A stretch of 64,000 bases of DNA from Sinonovacula constricta (Eukaryota; Mollusca; Bivalvia; Cardiida; Solecurtidae). Each line of letters opens with the position of its first letter. The stretch's first letter is position 1. Positions 24,800-37,165 of this stretch are shown piece by piece. The translations under genes were made by a program, and so were the position numbers. Below the pieces are notes generated by a model, which worked only from the letters and a program-made list of their open reading frames with translations, was not told the origin of the DNA and did no database searches. Location: positions 78,430,544-78,494,543 of the forward strand of contig CM017556.1 of NCBI GenBank assembly GCA_007844125.1, given 5' to 3'.

Positions 24800-26820
24800 A
24801 AAGATACAACGAACCTAACAAATTGGAGACCAATAACATTGCTGAACATAGACTAGAAAATTGAAACCAGATCTATTGCCAACAGATTAAAAAAGAAATA
24901 CATCAGTTAATTGATAATAAACAAATGGGTTTTATCAAAGGCCGATACATTAGCGAAAATGTCAGACTTATTCTAGAAGTTATGGAATATTTAGAAAGAA
25001 ATAATAAGACCGGCCTTTTATTTTTAGCGGACTTTCAAAAACCATTTGACAGCATTGATCATTCATTTATCATAGACTCTCTACTTCTCAGAATTTCGAT
25101 CCTGACCTAATTCAATGGATTTCCATATTCAATAACGATATCCAAAGTTTCATTATCAATAATGGGCATTTAGCAGAAGCATTTAATAAACAAAAAGGAG
25201 TCAGACAAAGCTGCCCGCTGTCTACATTTTTCTTTATTCTTTGTCTGCAACCACTGACACATTACGTATAACAAAATAGTAACATTCAGGGCATTAAAAT
25301 AAATACACGGACATTAAACAAACCTTTCTTTGCAGATGACGCAACATTTTTCAATAATGGTGACGAAATTATTTTTCAAACGTTAATAGAAACATTAGAC
25401 AATTTTTCAAAATGTCCTGACCTAAATGTAAATATAATTAACTAAACCATTCTGAGAAAAGGAACATTAAAAAATTCTGATGTTACTTTCTGCAGAGACA
25501 GACTTTTTACATTGGGCTCCGAAAGTGCGACTACTCTTGGGAAAACCTTTTATAACAAAAAAGACAAAACAATTAACATTAATGTAGGCAAAGATGTAAA
25601 CGAGTTTCATCAAACATTTAAACAAGGGGATCACAGATAGCTTACATTAATTACATTTAATGTCATAAAGACGTTCGCATTACCTAAACTTATGTGCCCT
25701 CTAACAGTATTAAATATGCCAAAATATAATAAAGGCGCTTAAACAGTCGATATTCAAATTTATATGGGATGGGAAACCTGACAAAATAAAAAAAATGTTA
25801 TGTACCAATCGTATGAAAAGGGAGGATTAAAGTTAACAAATATGGAAACATTTATTAAGGCACTCAAGGCAAGATGGATCAAACGTTACTTGTACCTGGG
25901 CACCTCATAAGTGCCCCTGTGCTATAATGATTGAAATGTCGCAGCACAGTTCATTCATGTTTAATGTCCTACATGCATAAAACTATGTAAATTCATTTTA
26001 TCGAAACACTAAACCACTAGGCAAAACAATAGTCTGGAATAATAAAAAAAGCAATGCATAAAAGCACATTTTTCTAAAAAGGCTGGTTCAAAAAACTTGG
26101 AAAACCTTTATGACTATAGACCTAGCGAATAATAATCGTTTGATCAATTGACTTATTTATACAATCTTAAAAGAACTGAATAACGAGTTAAAAGACATAC
26201 TAAAAGAAGAAGGAATCATAAGGAAGATGCAAAACACTCTAAAAGAAAAGATAATGTCCGTTGGTAAAGTTAACAAATATCGTTATAATTTAATGTTGAA
26301 CACTAATGAAAACCCAACCTCAGAAGAAAATTGACAAGTCAGATCCTAAACAATAATGAAAAATTGTTTGGAGAAGTATGTACAGTACCATATATCAATC
26401 TACAATAGACACTCCACTACGATGTTTCCAATATAATTCCCACAAATAAATCGCTATACAAATATAAATACAGAAGATCAAGTCTATGTACTTTCTGTAA
26501 TTCAGCAATCGAATCACTTGAGCATCTATTCTGGGAGTGCTGCATGTATAACCATTATGGAAACAACTAAACAGTTTCATCAAATCAAAATCATAAAAAC
26601 ATAACTATAACGAGAGACAAAGCCCTCTTAGGAATTATTTCAAACTGTCCGTATACAAGTATTTGTAACACCATTATTATATTCATGATTTTTTTTAATC
26701 CAAAACGAATCAAGAAAATCCAAATTTTGACGCATTTTATTACCTTCTACAAGGAAGAATTAAAATAGAAGAAATAATTGCCCTACATATGTCTTATGCC
26801 ATTAATATTTTATGTAGAAC
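24800..26820 (+). mobile_element. Decayed L1/Tx1-like LINE (reverse transcriptase and C-terminal part)
   Basis: Conceptual reading across frameshifts and stops gives, in order, NWRPITLLN, GFIKGRYISENVRLI, LADFQKPFDSIDH, GVRQSCPLS, FADD (25329-25340, the catalytic Asp pair retained), MYQSYEKGGLKLTN and a C-terminal zinc-knuckle-like CTFC...ESLEHLFWEC near 26490-26545. This order and wording fit the L1/Tx1 group of non-LTR retrotransposons. I see no endonuclease domain upstream, so the copy is probably 5' truncated. Stops and frameshifts are frequent and a SINE fragment lies inside it at 25896-25952; the element is inactive. The longest intact frame is 61 codons from 24925. Confidence 0.8.
25896..25952 (+). 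mobile_element. SINE tail fragment inside the L1/Tx1-like LINE
   Basis: About 57 bases, including the GGGCAC/GTGCCC hairpin and the TGTGCTATAATGAT block, match the SINE at 6797-7104. LINE coding similarity continues on both sides, so it is a nested insertion or a template-switch chimera. The SINE head and the final hairpin are missing. Confidence 0.75.
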
Positions 26821-26974
26821 TTAAATGAACTTGAATGATTTGTAATGTTTAATTTATTGTTTACAAACTCAACGTGTTTATGACTGGTTATCCCGACTTT
26901 TCTGCTTATTGCACTTTGTTGCAAAACTCATCGAGCTCTTGATAGCCACACAATTTAGTTTACCTTAACTAATA

Positions 26975-28800
26975 ATATGTCCTTTATCAACAGAACGGAA
27001 AGTGCTATTTGCACGTCTATGAAACACATTGCGCTCAAATGCTTTCCTGTTAAACAGTATAGAAAATACTCAAGCCATATTTTAACGAGGAGTTTCAGTG
27101 TCACAAGAATGGGCACCGTATGTGTTTACATAAGTGGCTCAATGCAGGCCGTCCGCGTTGTAAGACATCTGTGGAGTTAACGGCACTCAAGGACAGTAAG
27201 CGGGCATTAAGGTGTGCCCATCGACGGCGTGTCAGTGAATACCTTGCAATGCAGGATCGTGAACATGAAACTATGGCCGAATGTGACAATACTCGTTTTA
27301 TACACTTTAATTCGTTGTACACACGCGCAGAATGTGACTTATTTGACCATATATCGAAGGAGAATGTGTCGTTAATTACAAAAAGTGTATTTGCGTCTTT
27401 AGAACAAGACGGGTCCGCTATTGTTACATGTGATCAAGTACAGAGTATAATTGAAACATTACCAAGTGGTAAAGCTGGGGGCAAAGATTGCGTGTTATAT
27501 AAGCATCCCCATTGCTAGCGTGTCTTTATACAGAAATGTTACGCATTGGGCATGTGGCAGAAATAATGAAAGAAGGTGTAATTGTTTCTCTGTATAAGTG
27601 TGGGATAAAGAAAAGGAATGATCCAGCTAGTTACCGGGCAAAAACATTCTTGTTGGTTCTTCTTAAGGTGTTTGAATCTGTTCTATTAGAAAGATGTAAA
27701 GACTAAAGACGCTGTATTAGACCACATCTCATGTCAACAGGGTGGCTTCTAGGCAGGTCTAGGTTGTCTTCTTAGAGAATCCCTTCTACTGGCAAGAGAA
27801 TCCCTTCTACCGGCAAGAGAACAATCTAGTGGAGTATATATATGCTTTCTGGATGGGCGTTATGCCTTTGACTGCGTGTGACAAGATGGAATGTTTTTCA
27901 AGCTCTTAGAGACGAACATAGATAACACCACACTTTCAGCGCTTCATGCCATGTACAAAAACAGCTATAGTAGAGTCAATTTTCGTGACGTTTACTCCAA
28001 TAAATTTCCAGTACTGCATAGAACGAAACAAGGACGAAAGGCCTCACCCCTTATGTACCTGGCCTTCATTGATGGTCTCATTAAAGAGCTCGAGCAGAGT
28101 AGACTTAGAATCTGCATATATGACATAGACGTAAGAACCCCGACTCTCGCGGATAACATGGTGTTTGTATCTTTTTCCAGGAATGCCCTTCAGGATATGC
28201 TTAACGTATGTGACTCATATTCGAAACGCTGTCGATGCTTTTATAACTCCACTATATGTAATGTACTGACCTTCAACAGTAGCGCAACAGTGCACAGTAA
28301 CATGCGTGCATACCTGGGATAAGACATTTTGCCCAAGTGTTCCTCGTACAGCAATCTTGGTGTTACCATAGACAAGAACCTGTCGTCGCATAAGAATATC
28401 AAGGAAGCTGACATAAAACTTCGTGGCAAATTCCTTAGTCTATACCACAATGGACTCAATGTTAGACTGTGTACGGTTTACTGTTTAGCAGTGTTGCCTA
28501 AGGCGCTATATGGTTGTGAGTTATGGGCACAGTCCTCGCGCACGGACATTGTCCGTCTTCAACAGCACCACTTGTTTTGCTTGAAGATTATGCAAGGGCT
28601 GCAGAAATCTGCGAAGTCACTTTTTGTTCTATTGACTGCGGGCATGCTTGATATTGAATCAATAATTGACCCCCGGAAATAATTCTTTCTGGGACAATTG
28701 TGTGGACTGCCTTGTCATTGTTTAGCAAAGCGTGTCTTTGTCCACAGACTAGTAAGGTATTATAATCTTGACAATGTTTGAAATTTAATCCGGCTATCGT
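26975..28800 (+). mobile_element. Second decayed non-LTR retrotransposon (different lineage)
   Basis: Three frames joined by eye give a reverse-transcriptase region: HKWLNAGRPR and LPSGKAGGKDC (27120-27518), IMKEGVIVSLYKCGIKKRND (27512-27706), then FLDGRYAFDCV and a palm region at 27830-28322 with LADNMVFVSF where an active enzyme has ADD. The connection region VLPKALYGCELW and IMQGLQKS lies at 28329-28682, and GQLCGLPC continues to about 28800. It differs in sequence from the element at 24.8-26.8 kb and looks like the CR1/Jockey/L2-type elements common in molluscs, though the clade is uncertain. Several frameshifts, stops and the changed catalytic residue make it a relic. The 3' end may extend to about 29.2 kb. 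Confidence 0.8.
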
Positions 28801-29990
28801 TAGGATATAGTGCAAGTATGGTCTAGAAAATATGAAACTTTATTATACATGGAATAATACCCAAATATCATTTGTAAAAAATTGTGAAATTTCATCTTGC
28901 TGATCACATCTTTGTTGACATGACCAACAACCTGGACAGTGAGGGCTTGTTACAGACCCATGTTATTGTGCCAGGTCTGTGCTCGCCTCTATAATAAGGC
29001 TGTGATATACATACCTGTGCCATGCAGAACCCTGATTGAAGCCGTGGCGGTAATGGTATCACACCCGTCTCCACAGAAGTATAATCGGTGTGGTCTTCTG
29101 ACTACGAACACAACATTTCATAAGTTAGTGTACTGTGATAAGACCTTTGATTCCAGAAAGAGCTGTAGTCTCTTTACTCTGGTCAGTGCTCTATGACGTC
29201 ATTCGCGCAATTTCAAGGAGAACCATTGCAGACAGTGCATGTTGCTGCTTAACAGAGCATTCATGAATAACGGACACAGACTCAATAATTCTTCCTTTGC
29301 GTGCGGCGTCCATCGTCTGCGGTGCTAATGCAAAGCAGGTTGAGATAATATCGCTAAAGAAATGAACAGAAAGCATTTGTATGGTACACTATGTACATCT
29401 GTAAGATTGTCAACGGACTTCTAAATACGTGTTTTCTCGCGTGAAAGTAACTGTGCAGTTTGGCAATATGTTATCGCTTGGTTACTTTAGTCATTCTGAT
29501 TTTGCATCACCTTATTTAATCAAGGATTGTTTACAACTGCATAGTAAGACATGTTGAGTGTCTATGACCTTGACATGCATTCGTAACTTGTTTTTCCCTG
29601 CGATTACATTTTCTTTTGTCATGTTTTCAGTGCTGTTCAAAAAGACACCAGAGTGCCCTTTTTATTTTTGTTATCAACACGTATGATTATTTCGGTAAAA
29701 TTCGGTTGTATAGTAGTAGTAGTGTGGTTGTAATATTTTGTTTTATTTTCAGGATTCTGTCATCATTTTTTTATATTCATTTCCAACCATGTGTTTGCAT
29801 TCCAATATATAGGTGTGTATTATTACGGTAAAATTCTGCGTTTTTACAATGTCCATTACAATGATGTGTTGCTAAGATATCTTAATGTTCATTAGTTTCA
29901 TCTCAAATTTCCTGTTAGCATTTATGATTATCGTTGTAAGTATACCTATTATTGCAATAAGTAGTACTACATTTAATACTAAAACTTTTA
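28801..29990. other. Stretch after the second LINE, no gene recognised
   Basis: It may include decayed LINE 3' sequence to about 29.2 kb. Otherwise it is T-rich with no recognised feature. Confidence 0.45.
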
Positions 29991-30010
29991 TTTTTATTAT
30001 TATCATCATA

Positions 30011-30069
<59 letters not shown>
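29991..30069. repeat. (ATT)n microsatellite
   Basis: About 24 ATT/TAT triplets with two interruptions at the 5' end. Long Ile or Asn runs in its reading frames are artefacts. Confidence 0.95.
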
Positions 30070-30395
30070 GGCTTTTATTGTATTTTGGTTTATTGACTAC
30101 GATATTTTCAACAATTTTTACGTTCATAACCAAACATGTGTCTGTATGTATACGTTATGTGATTGAACCTTCATACTTATTTCTTATGTTTCGTTTTGGT
30201 AAGAATTATAAATATGATTGTTTTGTTGTTGCTGGTGATATTTACTGCAAATAGCAACACAATGGACTGGGGCTTTAATTACTTTTGTAATTATGTCTTT
30301 AGCCAAATTATATATAACTTGTCGTTGTAATATGTTGCTTGCTATTTTGCACATATAAAATGGTCTTCATATTTGGAGAATTAAATATAAAAGAA

Positions 30396-30840
30396 GTTAC
30401 ACAGATCAATAATCCAACAAGTTTTATGTTTGTAATAACAAATTAACGTGGCATTTTCAAGAACAATACCATTTTAAAACTAACATTTCCATTTAAGGTG
30501 TGATTGCTGATCGTCCCAACCTAACACATTATTATTAACCATTTATGAGAGCGCTTTAATAGAGTCAGCTGGTTGCTCAATACTTCATTTACATTGATAA
30601 GTTATTTATAAGTTTTAGATTTGTCGACACTAGTATTGAAATAATACGACTTTATAGTCTCTAAACGTGATTTCTTCTCTATCGTTCTACTATTTTGGCC
30701 ATGATAACCGACTCAAGCAAAGACCTATTTGTCTTATGTCGCAGACGAGTGCCATTAATGGGATCTAATTACAAAAATTTTGGTTCATTAATTGGCGACT
30801 GCTTTAGTTCAGAATATGCGGCCATGCGGTAATTGCTTTC
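30396..30840 (+). repeat. Right copy of the 450-bp direct repeat
   Basis: Same orientation as 24114-24571, offset 6282 bp. Differences are substitutions and small gaps spread evenly, which suggests an old duplication. Confidence 0.8.
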
Positions 30841-33512
30841 GACACGTAAAAGCTTTCTCTTCATCTTTTCCAATTTTATGTTTGAAATGGAACGTTTTGG
30901 CATAAAAAAACAACTAACTTATATCGATCGGTAATTTTGTAAATAGTGTTTACATTAGAAATAAAGAATAAAATTGTGCAGACGTAAGCCCAATGATTGT
31001 GCAGTTAGTAGGTAGTTTAATTAAAAATACATTCTCTCTGCACAATGGATACTATTTCATTAAAGTTAGAAAGGTACACAAGGGAATAAAGTGTTTCCTT
31101 CTTTTGACAAAAATTGCAATTAACAATTATGTCTTAATTATCACATACTTTCGTACGTGTTTACTATTGCTAATACTATTAACGAGACGGCTGAATTGCC
31201 GATAAGAAATTAAACCTTGAGAAGTTTTTGTGGGATTGTGAGCCAATTGGCTGAGTGTATAGAGAAGTGACTCTTTTTTACAAAGACGAATTACAACGTG
31301 CGGTATTTTTCGACTCCAATTTAAGCTGTAAAACATTTTATAAGACTATTGTTCCTAAATTGCATTTGACCTATGAAATGATGTTCCGTGACCTTTTAGA
31401 TTAATATCGGGATAATTAAATTAGGTGCAGTTGAAAGACAGACACATTATAAAGAATAGTTAAATGTAATCATTGTTACATTTTTCCAGCAAAAAACTAC
31501 ATTTTCCGTCTATAACGTTTTCATGTCATGGTGATTTTTAAAATAAATTCAAATCCATATCAAAATAACTTCAAAACTATTTAAAAAAATAAATAAAAAA
31601 AATGTTTATGTTGTACTGGTGCTACGAATCGTCCTATTTCCTGTATGAACGTTTAAGTCATGTTTCAAAATAAAGACCAGATAATAAAGATTCATAAAGT
31701 TATATTAAGGACATTTACTTTGCAAAATAACATTCATTTAACGTTTATATCATTTTCATATCAGAACTAAAATTATATCATATGCATTATGCATTAACAC
31801 AAAAACAGAACATACTTAGAAATATGTTTATTGTTTGCTTAATTTTGTGTTATTCAAATTTGTTAACGAAAATCTGTTCGTTAAGCATTGCTCAAGCATA
31901 CACCTTATTCTTGGAATCCTGATTATTGTTTTAACTTTAATTTCCGTTTTGTCAATGTTTTATTAAGGTTGTTTGTTTTAAATGTTGCTGCTATTGCTTC
32001 CAACAAATGAACAGAACTGAAATAATACAATAAACATGTTTTGAAAATTGTCAAAAATTATCTCCTCTAAAATCAGTGGTAAACTCAAATAACACTTAAA
32101 CATAACATAAATCCCCTTTTCAACAGCAATAATGAAGCGTTCGGAACACCATATTTATCAAATTACCCGATTTGGAGAGACGTTGCTGTGAACGTTGAAC
32201 ACGTGGCTTTTATCAGGACATGTCGCTTTCTTGTCTCGAATGACGACAATCTCACAAAAGCGACCGATATATAAGTTTCGTTCAGTACACTGTCTGGCGG
32301 TCCTCTTTAATGCATGTTATCACGACCCAATAGCACAAATGAAAACAATCAGCAACCATAATCGTATCAATCTTCGGTGAGTTCCAGATTTTACCGAAAT
32401 TCGGTAACAAGACTTTCCACCACTGGCCATGTTCTTGTGTAAGGCGCATGAACATGTCTGTATTATGCAAGTAACGGCAGCATTTTCTATGGACATTATT
32501 CTTGCTATTTTATGTTTGAATAAATTTATTTCATCGTCGTAAATCTGTGAGGGTCGGGGGCATCACTCGCTATACCATACATTGCCATTGATATTCCATG
32601 AACAGTGAAGAAAAGACAACAACATTTTATTTGACCTACATGAAAAAAACAATGGGGTTAACTTTTGAACATGTGAAATGTATATATTTTTATTCTTAAC
32701 AGTGACTTTAGTTTATTGTTGTTTTTTCTTGATATTTCGTTATCATGTAAGTTGTGCTGAATTGATGCTTTATCGTAGAACTGTACTCACTCGGCGCATC
32801 TGAAATAAATGAACAAAGTGTAAAGGTGTGAAGTACGGCACTTTATTGTTTGTTAAAGTACTATAACAGAAGAGTGTATCCTAAAACGTCTATATTGTCT
32901 AAGGCACGTCAATCGAATTACGATCCTTTTTTTAATTTCTAGCAATTCTCATAAACGAGAAAGTTTGAATAGGTTTGGTGCTATTTTCTTATCGTCGCTG
33001 CTACATCTATACGTACAAATCTATATGTTTATCAGCTGTTGTTTTAATATCACATAATTTTTCAACTTCCGTTTCTTCAGTTTCACTATATTTTTTTATT
33101 CACAAAGAATGCAAAAATATATATATAATTCAGATCTAATAAAAGAATTGTTATTTCATTATAACTTATAAATGACTGATACAATAGCCTGATGTTGGTT
33201 AAAACTGTCTAATTATAATCTATATCATACAGCGACATAAGAAGATAAGACTCAAGTGACACTTGATCACGAAGTGGTTCCATTTTGTTTTAAATGTATC
33301 TAAGACTACACGCGACATTTGTGATTACGATCTTCTAAATACATTTACATGACCAGTCCGCCGATATCGATATCATTTAGGTGCCATAATGTCACAGACG
33401 AAAAGAGTCCATTTGTATGTGATATGTTGTTCTGACTATAGTTAGCTCCTTGCCTGATTTCCCATAGTCTAACAAATAAACATGAAACGAACACTGTGAT
33501 ACCATCGCAATG
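30841..33512. other. Gene-poor AT-rich stretch
   Basis: No exon-like frame, tandem array or RNA gene could be supported. Confidence 0.55.
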
Positions 33513-33585
33513 TCCAGAACTTTCCCGCTGTTAGAAAACGCTGGCGTAAGGAAACCTCGCTTGTTTTTTCATTTAAAATGGAAGT
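33513..33585 (+). repeat. Short dispersed repeat, copy 1
   Basis: Shares about 70 bp with 59678-59750, including an exact AGGAAACCTCGCTTGTTT. Family unknown. Confidence 0.55.
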
Positions 33586-33645
33586 AGATATTTGCAGGAT
33601 AGAAGACAAAATGGCATATTTTTCACTACAATATCCTAAATAAAG

Positions 33646-33769
<124 letters not shown>

Positions 33770-33910
33770 TATATAAAGGGTTCTTATGTATTTAAATCCC
33801 TCATTTATTCATGATAATTCTGTACCAATACAGAATATTTTACAAGTCATAATTTTGTTTACAATTTTGTTTTTGTTTATGTGTTATTCGTTCTATAGAT
33901 ACATATGTAT

Positions 33911-33973
33911 TCACACACGAACACACGTACACACGCACGCGCGCATACACACACGCACGCACGTGTGTGTGTT
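33911..33973. repeat. CA/CG microsatellite
   Basis: Mixed CACA and CACG units ending in a GTGTGTGTG run complementary to the preceding CA units, so the 3' end can fold back. Confidence 0.9.
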
Positions 33974-34187
33974 TTATTCTAGTTGCATGATAAAATAAGT
34001 AATAAAAATCTCTCCTTTGTAAAAATGCAAATATATACTGTAATATCTCAATATATTTAAGGAATACAATGATGCCAGCAAAAACAACAATGATAACTGT
34101 AGCATTATTATATTTTTCTCTTACCAAACCAAAACAACTTCGTGTGTACATTTTCGCCAGTAAGTTGGACACTTTTAAGTATTTTAA

Positions 34188-34434
34188 GTGTTACGACATC
34201 TGTCGCTATATAAGTTTATTTATAAAATGGCACGTTTACTAAACGACGAAATAGTCTCACAAAAAGAACAAGCCAGCAACAAACTAGTACAATAATGTTT
34301 TATTTTAATAAACAATTAAATCTATGGCGTAATCAAACAATAACAAATAAATGAGACAAAATTTCAGAAAGCAAAATAAATGGGAGCTTACAGTTTGTCC
34401 CTTTAGGAGGTGTCCCTTAAACAGTCCAATTAAT
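34188..34434 (-). repeat. Dispersed 250-bp repeat, reverse copy
   Basis: Its reverse complement aligns with 58172-58424 over its whole length, sharing TTACGCCATAGATTTAATTG and GTTTGTTGCTGGCTTGTTCT. One end carries a small palindrome, CGACATCTGTCG, which is CGACACCGGTCG in the other copy. It is probably a non-autonomous transposon or SINE; no coding content. Confidence 0.8.
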
Positions 34435-35838
34435 TGTGTGTGTATGTGATTGTGTGTGTGGAAGAATTCATTAGTCAGTGAATGCACTAAGAAGCCTTAA
34501 CTTGTTTTGTGGAGACGTCGACGACAATATTCTCGAAAACTCGGAAACCTGTGTCATTAATTTACAATTAATTAATAATTCGCAAGTTTCCAAAGCAACC
34601 ATATGTTGTTTTCTGAAGACGTACAATTTGCACCGATCTTCATAACATAATTCTCATAACAAGATTTAAATTAAGTTTATTTTTTAGAAAAGCAACACAA
34701 ATAATGTGCATGAAAACAGTGATACAGAAGTATTCCAGGGAAATTTCCCGCGTTTCTAAATCGTACCTGCGGTATTATCAACATGAAATGGACGGACCTT
34801 CTCTCCGAATCCGTTGCTGTATATACAGTGATGTAACATGCTGAGGAACAAATTTCACCCATGTGTTTGAGTGCCATCTATGCCAACTTGATCTGAATAT
34901 TTTCAGAGAATCGGTGAAATAAAGTTTCGACGAAAAGCTTGAGTGCAGTAAAAAACGTACACAAATAATTTATTTTATGCAAATTGAGAATTTTCGCTTA
35001 ATATAGAATTTAATTTAAGACGTTTAATAAGAAGGTCAATAAGGATAATACATGTATTGTTGCTATATCAGTTTTGTCGTGGCCACAATCTACTAATAGG
35101 AAACAAAAACAAAACAGGATTATATTGTTACTGTATACATGTGTTGGTCAAGCGGTTCTAAAGTATCGTTTCTAAACATACTGAGCTATCGTGTGTATGA
35201 CTGGCAAATGTCTGAGAGATGAAAATCTCTGTATCGGGTAGACGCTTATTTTGAACTGCTTTTATTTTAAAGACAATTATTGGATTTGAAATACATATTC
35301 TGATATACTTAGATCCCAGTCTTTTTTTGTCAATGGGTATTGTATACTAAATATTCTTGGAAGGAACAAGAAAAAAAATCTCATAATAAATGATGTGTCA
35401 TTAACGTGTATCACAAACTGCTCAGAACGTTCATCCATAAAACGTGTTGAAAAATACTTAGTGTTATATGTAATCATGTAGTTCTTCATCTAATTTTAAT
35501 TTCAACTACTTTCTATGACCAGAAATTGTTTTGTTAAAATAACTCTTATTCTTTATTATCTTTAGAATACACCGAATCTTTCACACTGTATGAGTATAAA
35601 ACATGTTATTTTGCGGCTTTCTGTTTGTTTTCGAATAATTCTAGAATAATTTTAATACGATCAACTACTTATAACGTTCTCATATATGTGATGGCAAGAA
35701 AACATTTAAGTATATTTATATCCCATTATCTTCTGTGTTTTAGAAAAAGGAAAGAAAACTTACTCCTGCTCAATAATATTTATAGATATTGCTGGCCCAT
35801 TAGGGTTATGAGCATGTTACTTTTATCTTAGTCGGTAG
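34435..35838. other. Stretch without recognised gene
   Basis: Only short chance frames seen. Confidence 0.55.
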
Positions 35839-36374
35839 GATGTTTGAAGGATATCACAAGAAAGGTTTATACGATGTTTGAAGGATATCACCAGAAAGGT
35901 TTATACGATGTTTGAAGGATATCACAAGAAAGGTTTATACGATGTTTGGAGGATATCACTAGAAAGGTTTATACGATGTTTGAAGGATATCACCAGAAAG
36001 GTTTATACGATGTTTGAAGGACATCACAAGAAAGGTTTATACGATGTTCGGAGGATATCAGCAGAAAGATTTATCCGATGTTTGAAGGATATCACCAGAA
36101 AGGTTTATACGATGTTTAAAGGATATCACCAGAAACATTTATCCGATGTTTGAAGGATATCACTAGAAAGGTTTATACGATGTTTAAAGGATATCACAAG
36201 AAAGGTTTATACGATGATTGAAGGATATCACTAGAAAGGTGTATACGATGTTTGAAGGATATCACCGGAAAGGTTTATACGATGTTTGGATGATATCACT
36301 AGAAAGATTTATACGATGTTTGGAGGATTTTACAGAAAGGTTTATTCGATTTTTGGAGGACATCAAAAGAAAGA
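35839..36374. repeat. 34-bp minisatellite, about 16 copies
   Basis: The unit begins GATGTTTGAAGGATATCAC and continues with an AGAAAGGTTTATAC-type half. Variation is concentrated at ACAAG/ACCAG/ACTAG and the AAAGG/AAAGA positions; the last two copies are degenerate. Because 34 is not a multiple of 3, each reading frame cycles through three translations with a 34-residue period, producing repetitive open frames up to 91 codons that are not taken as genes. Confidence 0.95.
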
Positions 36375-36468
36375 TCACAGAAGCTTTTATTTTCAGTGTG
36401 GTCCATATATCGCACTATCTGGTAGGCAATAGTTTCAAAGTATTTGCTACCTGGAGCAGTGTGTAGTA

Positions 36469-37135
36469 AATAGTCTAGTCCAACGGTTAAAATGTCAGAA
36501 ATAGTCTAGCCCAATGGTTAATATATCAAAGCCTAGCTCAGTGGTTAAGATGTCAGAAATAGTCTAGCTTAGTGGTTGATATGTCAGAAATAGTCTAGCT
36601 CAGTGGGTAATATGTCAGAAATAGCCAGAAATAGTCTAGCTCAGTGGTGAATATGTCAGAAATAGCCTAGCTCATTGGTTACTATGTCAGAAATAGCCTA
36701 GCCCAGCGGTTGATATACCAGAAAAAGCCAAGCTCAGAAATAGCCTAGCTCAATGTTTAATAAGTCGGAAATAGTCTAGCTCATTGGTTAATATGTCAGA
36801 AATAGCCTTACTCGTTGGTTTATATGTCAGAAATAGCCTAGCTCATTGGTTAATATATCAGAAATAGCCTAGCCCAGTGGCTGAAATGTCAGAAATAGCC
36901 TAGCTCAGAGATAGCCTAGCTCAATGGTTAATATGTCAGAAATAGCCTATCTCAGTGGTTTATATGTCAGAAATAGCCTAGCTCATTGGTCATTATGTCA
37001 GAAATAGCCTACCTCATTGGGGGTCATTATGTCAGAAATAGCCTAGCTCATTTGTTAATATGTCAGAAATAGCCTAGCTCATTGGTTAATATGTCAGAAA
37101 TAGCCTAGCTCAGTGGTTAATATGTCAGACCTAGG
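36469..37135 (+). repeat. 31-bp degenerate array, about 21 copies, each with a tRNA A-box-like motif
   Basis: The typical unit is AATAGCCTAGCTCAGTGG followed by TTAATATGTCAGA. TAGCTCAGTGG fits the Pol III A-box consensus TRGYNNARNNGG and the D arm of many tRNAs. Units vary (TCATTGG, CCAATGG, CAGCGG), and some carry partial duplications or deletions near 36620 and 36730. The array begins about 95 bp after the 34-bp minisatellite and ends in a fuller tRNA-like sequence at 37101-37165. Confidence 0.92.
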
Positions 37136-37165
37136 GTTTAACTACGGGATCCTCGAATCACAAGT
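37101..37165 (+). pseudogene. tRNA-like sequence with A and B boxes at the end of the 31-bp array
   Basis: The last array unit supplies an A box (TAGCTCAGTGG, 37106-37116). Forty-five bases further on, CCTCGAATCAC (37151-37161) resembles a B box. The spacing fits a tRNA gene or SINE head, but the stems do not pair well enough for a working tRNA. It may be the founder of the array. Confidence 0.5.

Noticed and set aside
29885..30166. Isoleucine-rich membrane protein or asparagine-rich protein
   Set aside because: Both are translations of the (ATT)n microsatellite.
33840..34172. 110-codon frame on the minus strand
   Set aside because: It runs through the CA/CG microsatellite and shows no domain.
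35878..36466. Repetitive proteins with KDITRKVYTMFEGYH-type repeats
   Set aside because: Translations of the 34-bp minisatellite; the 34-residue period is the unit length times three.
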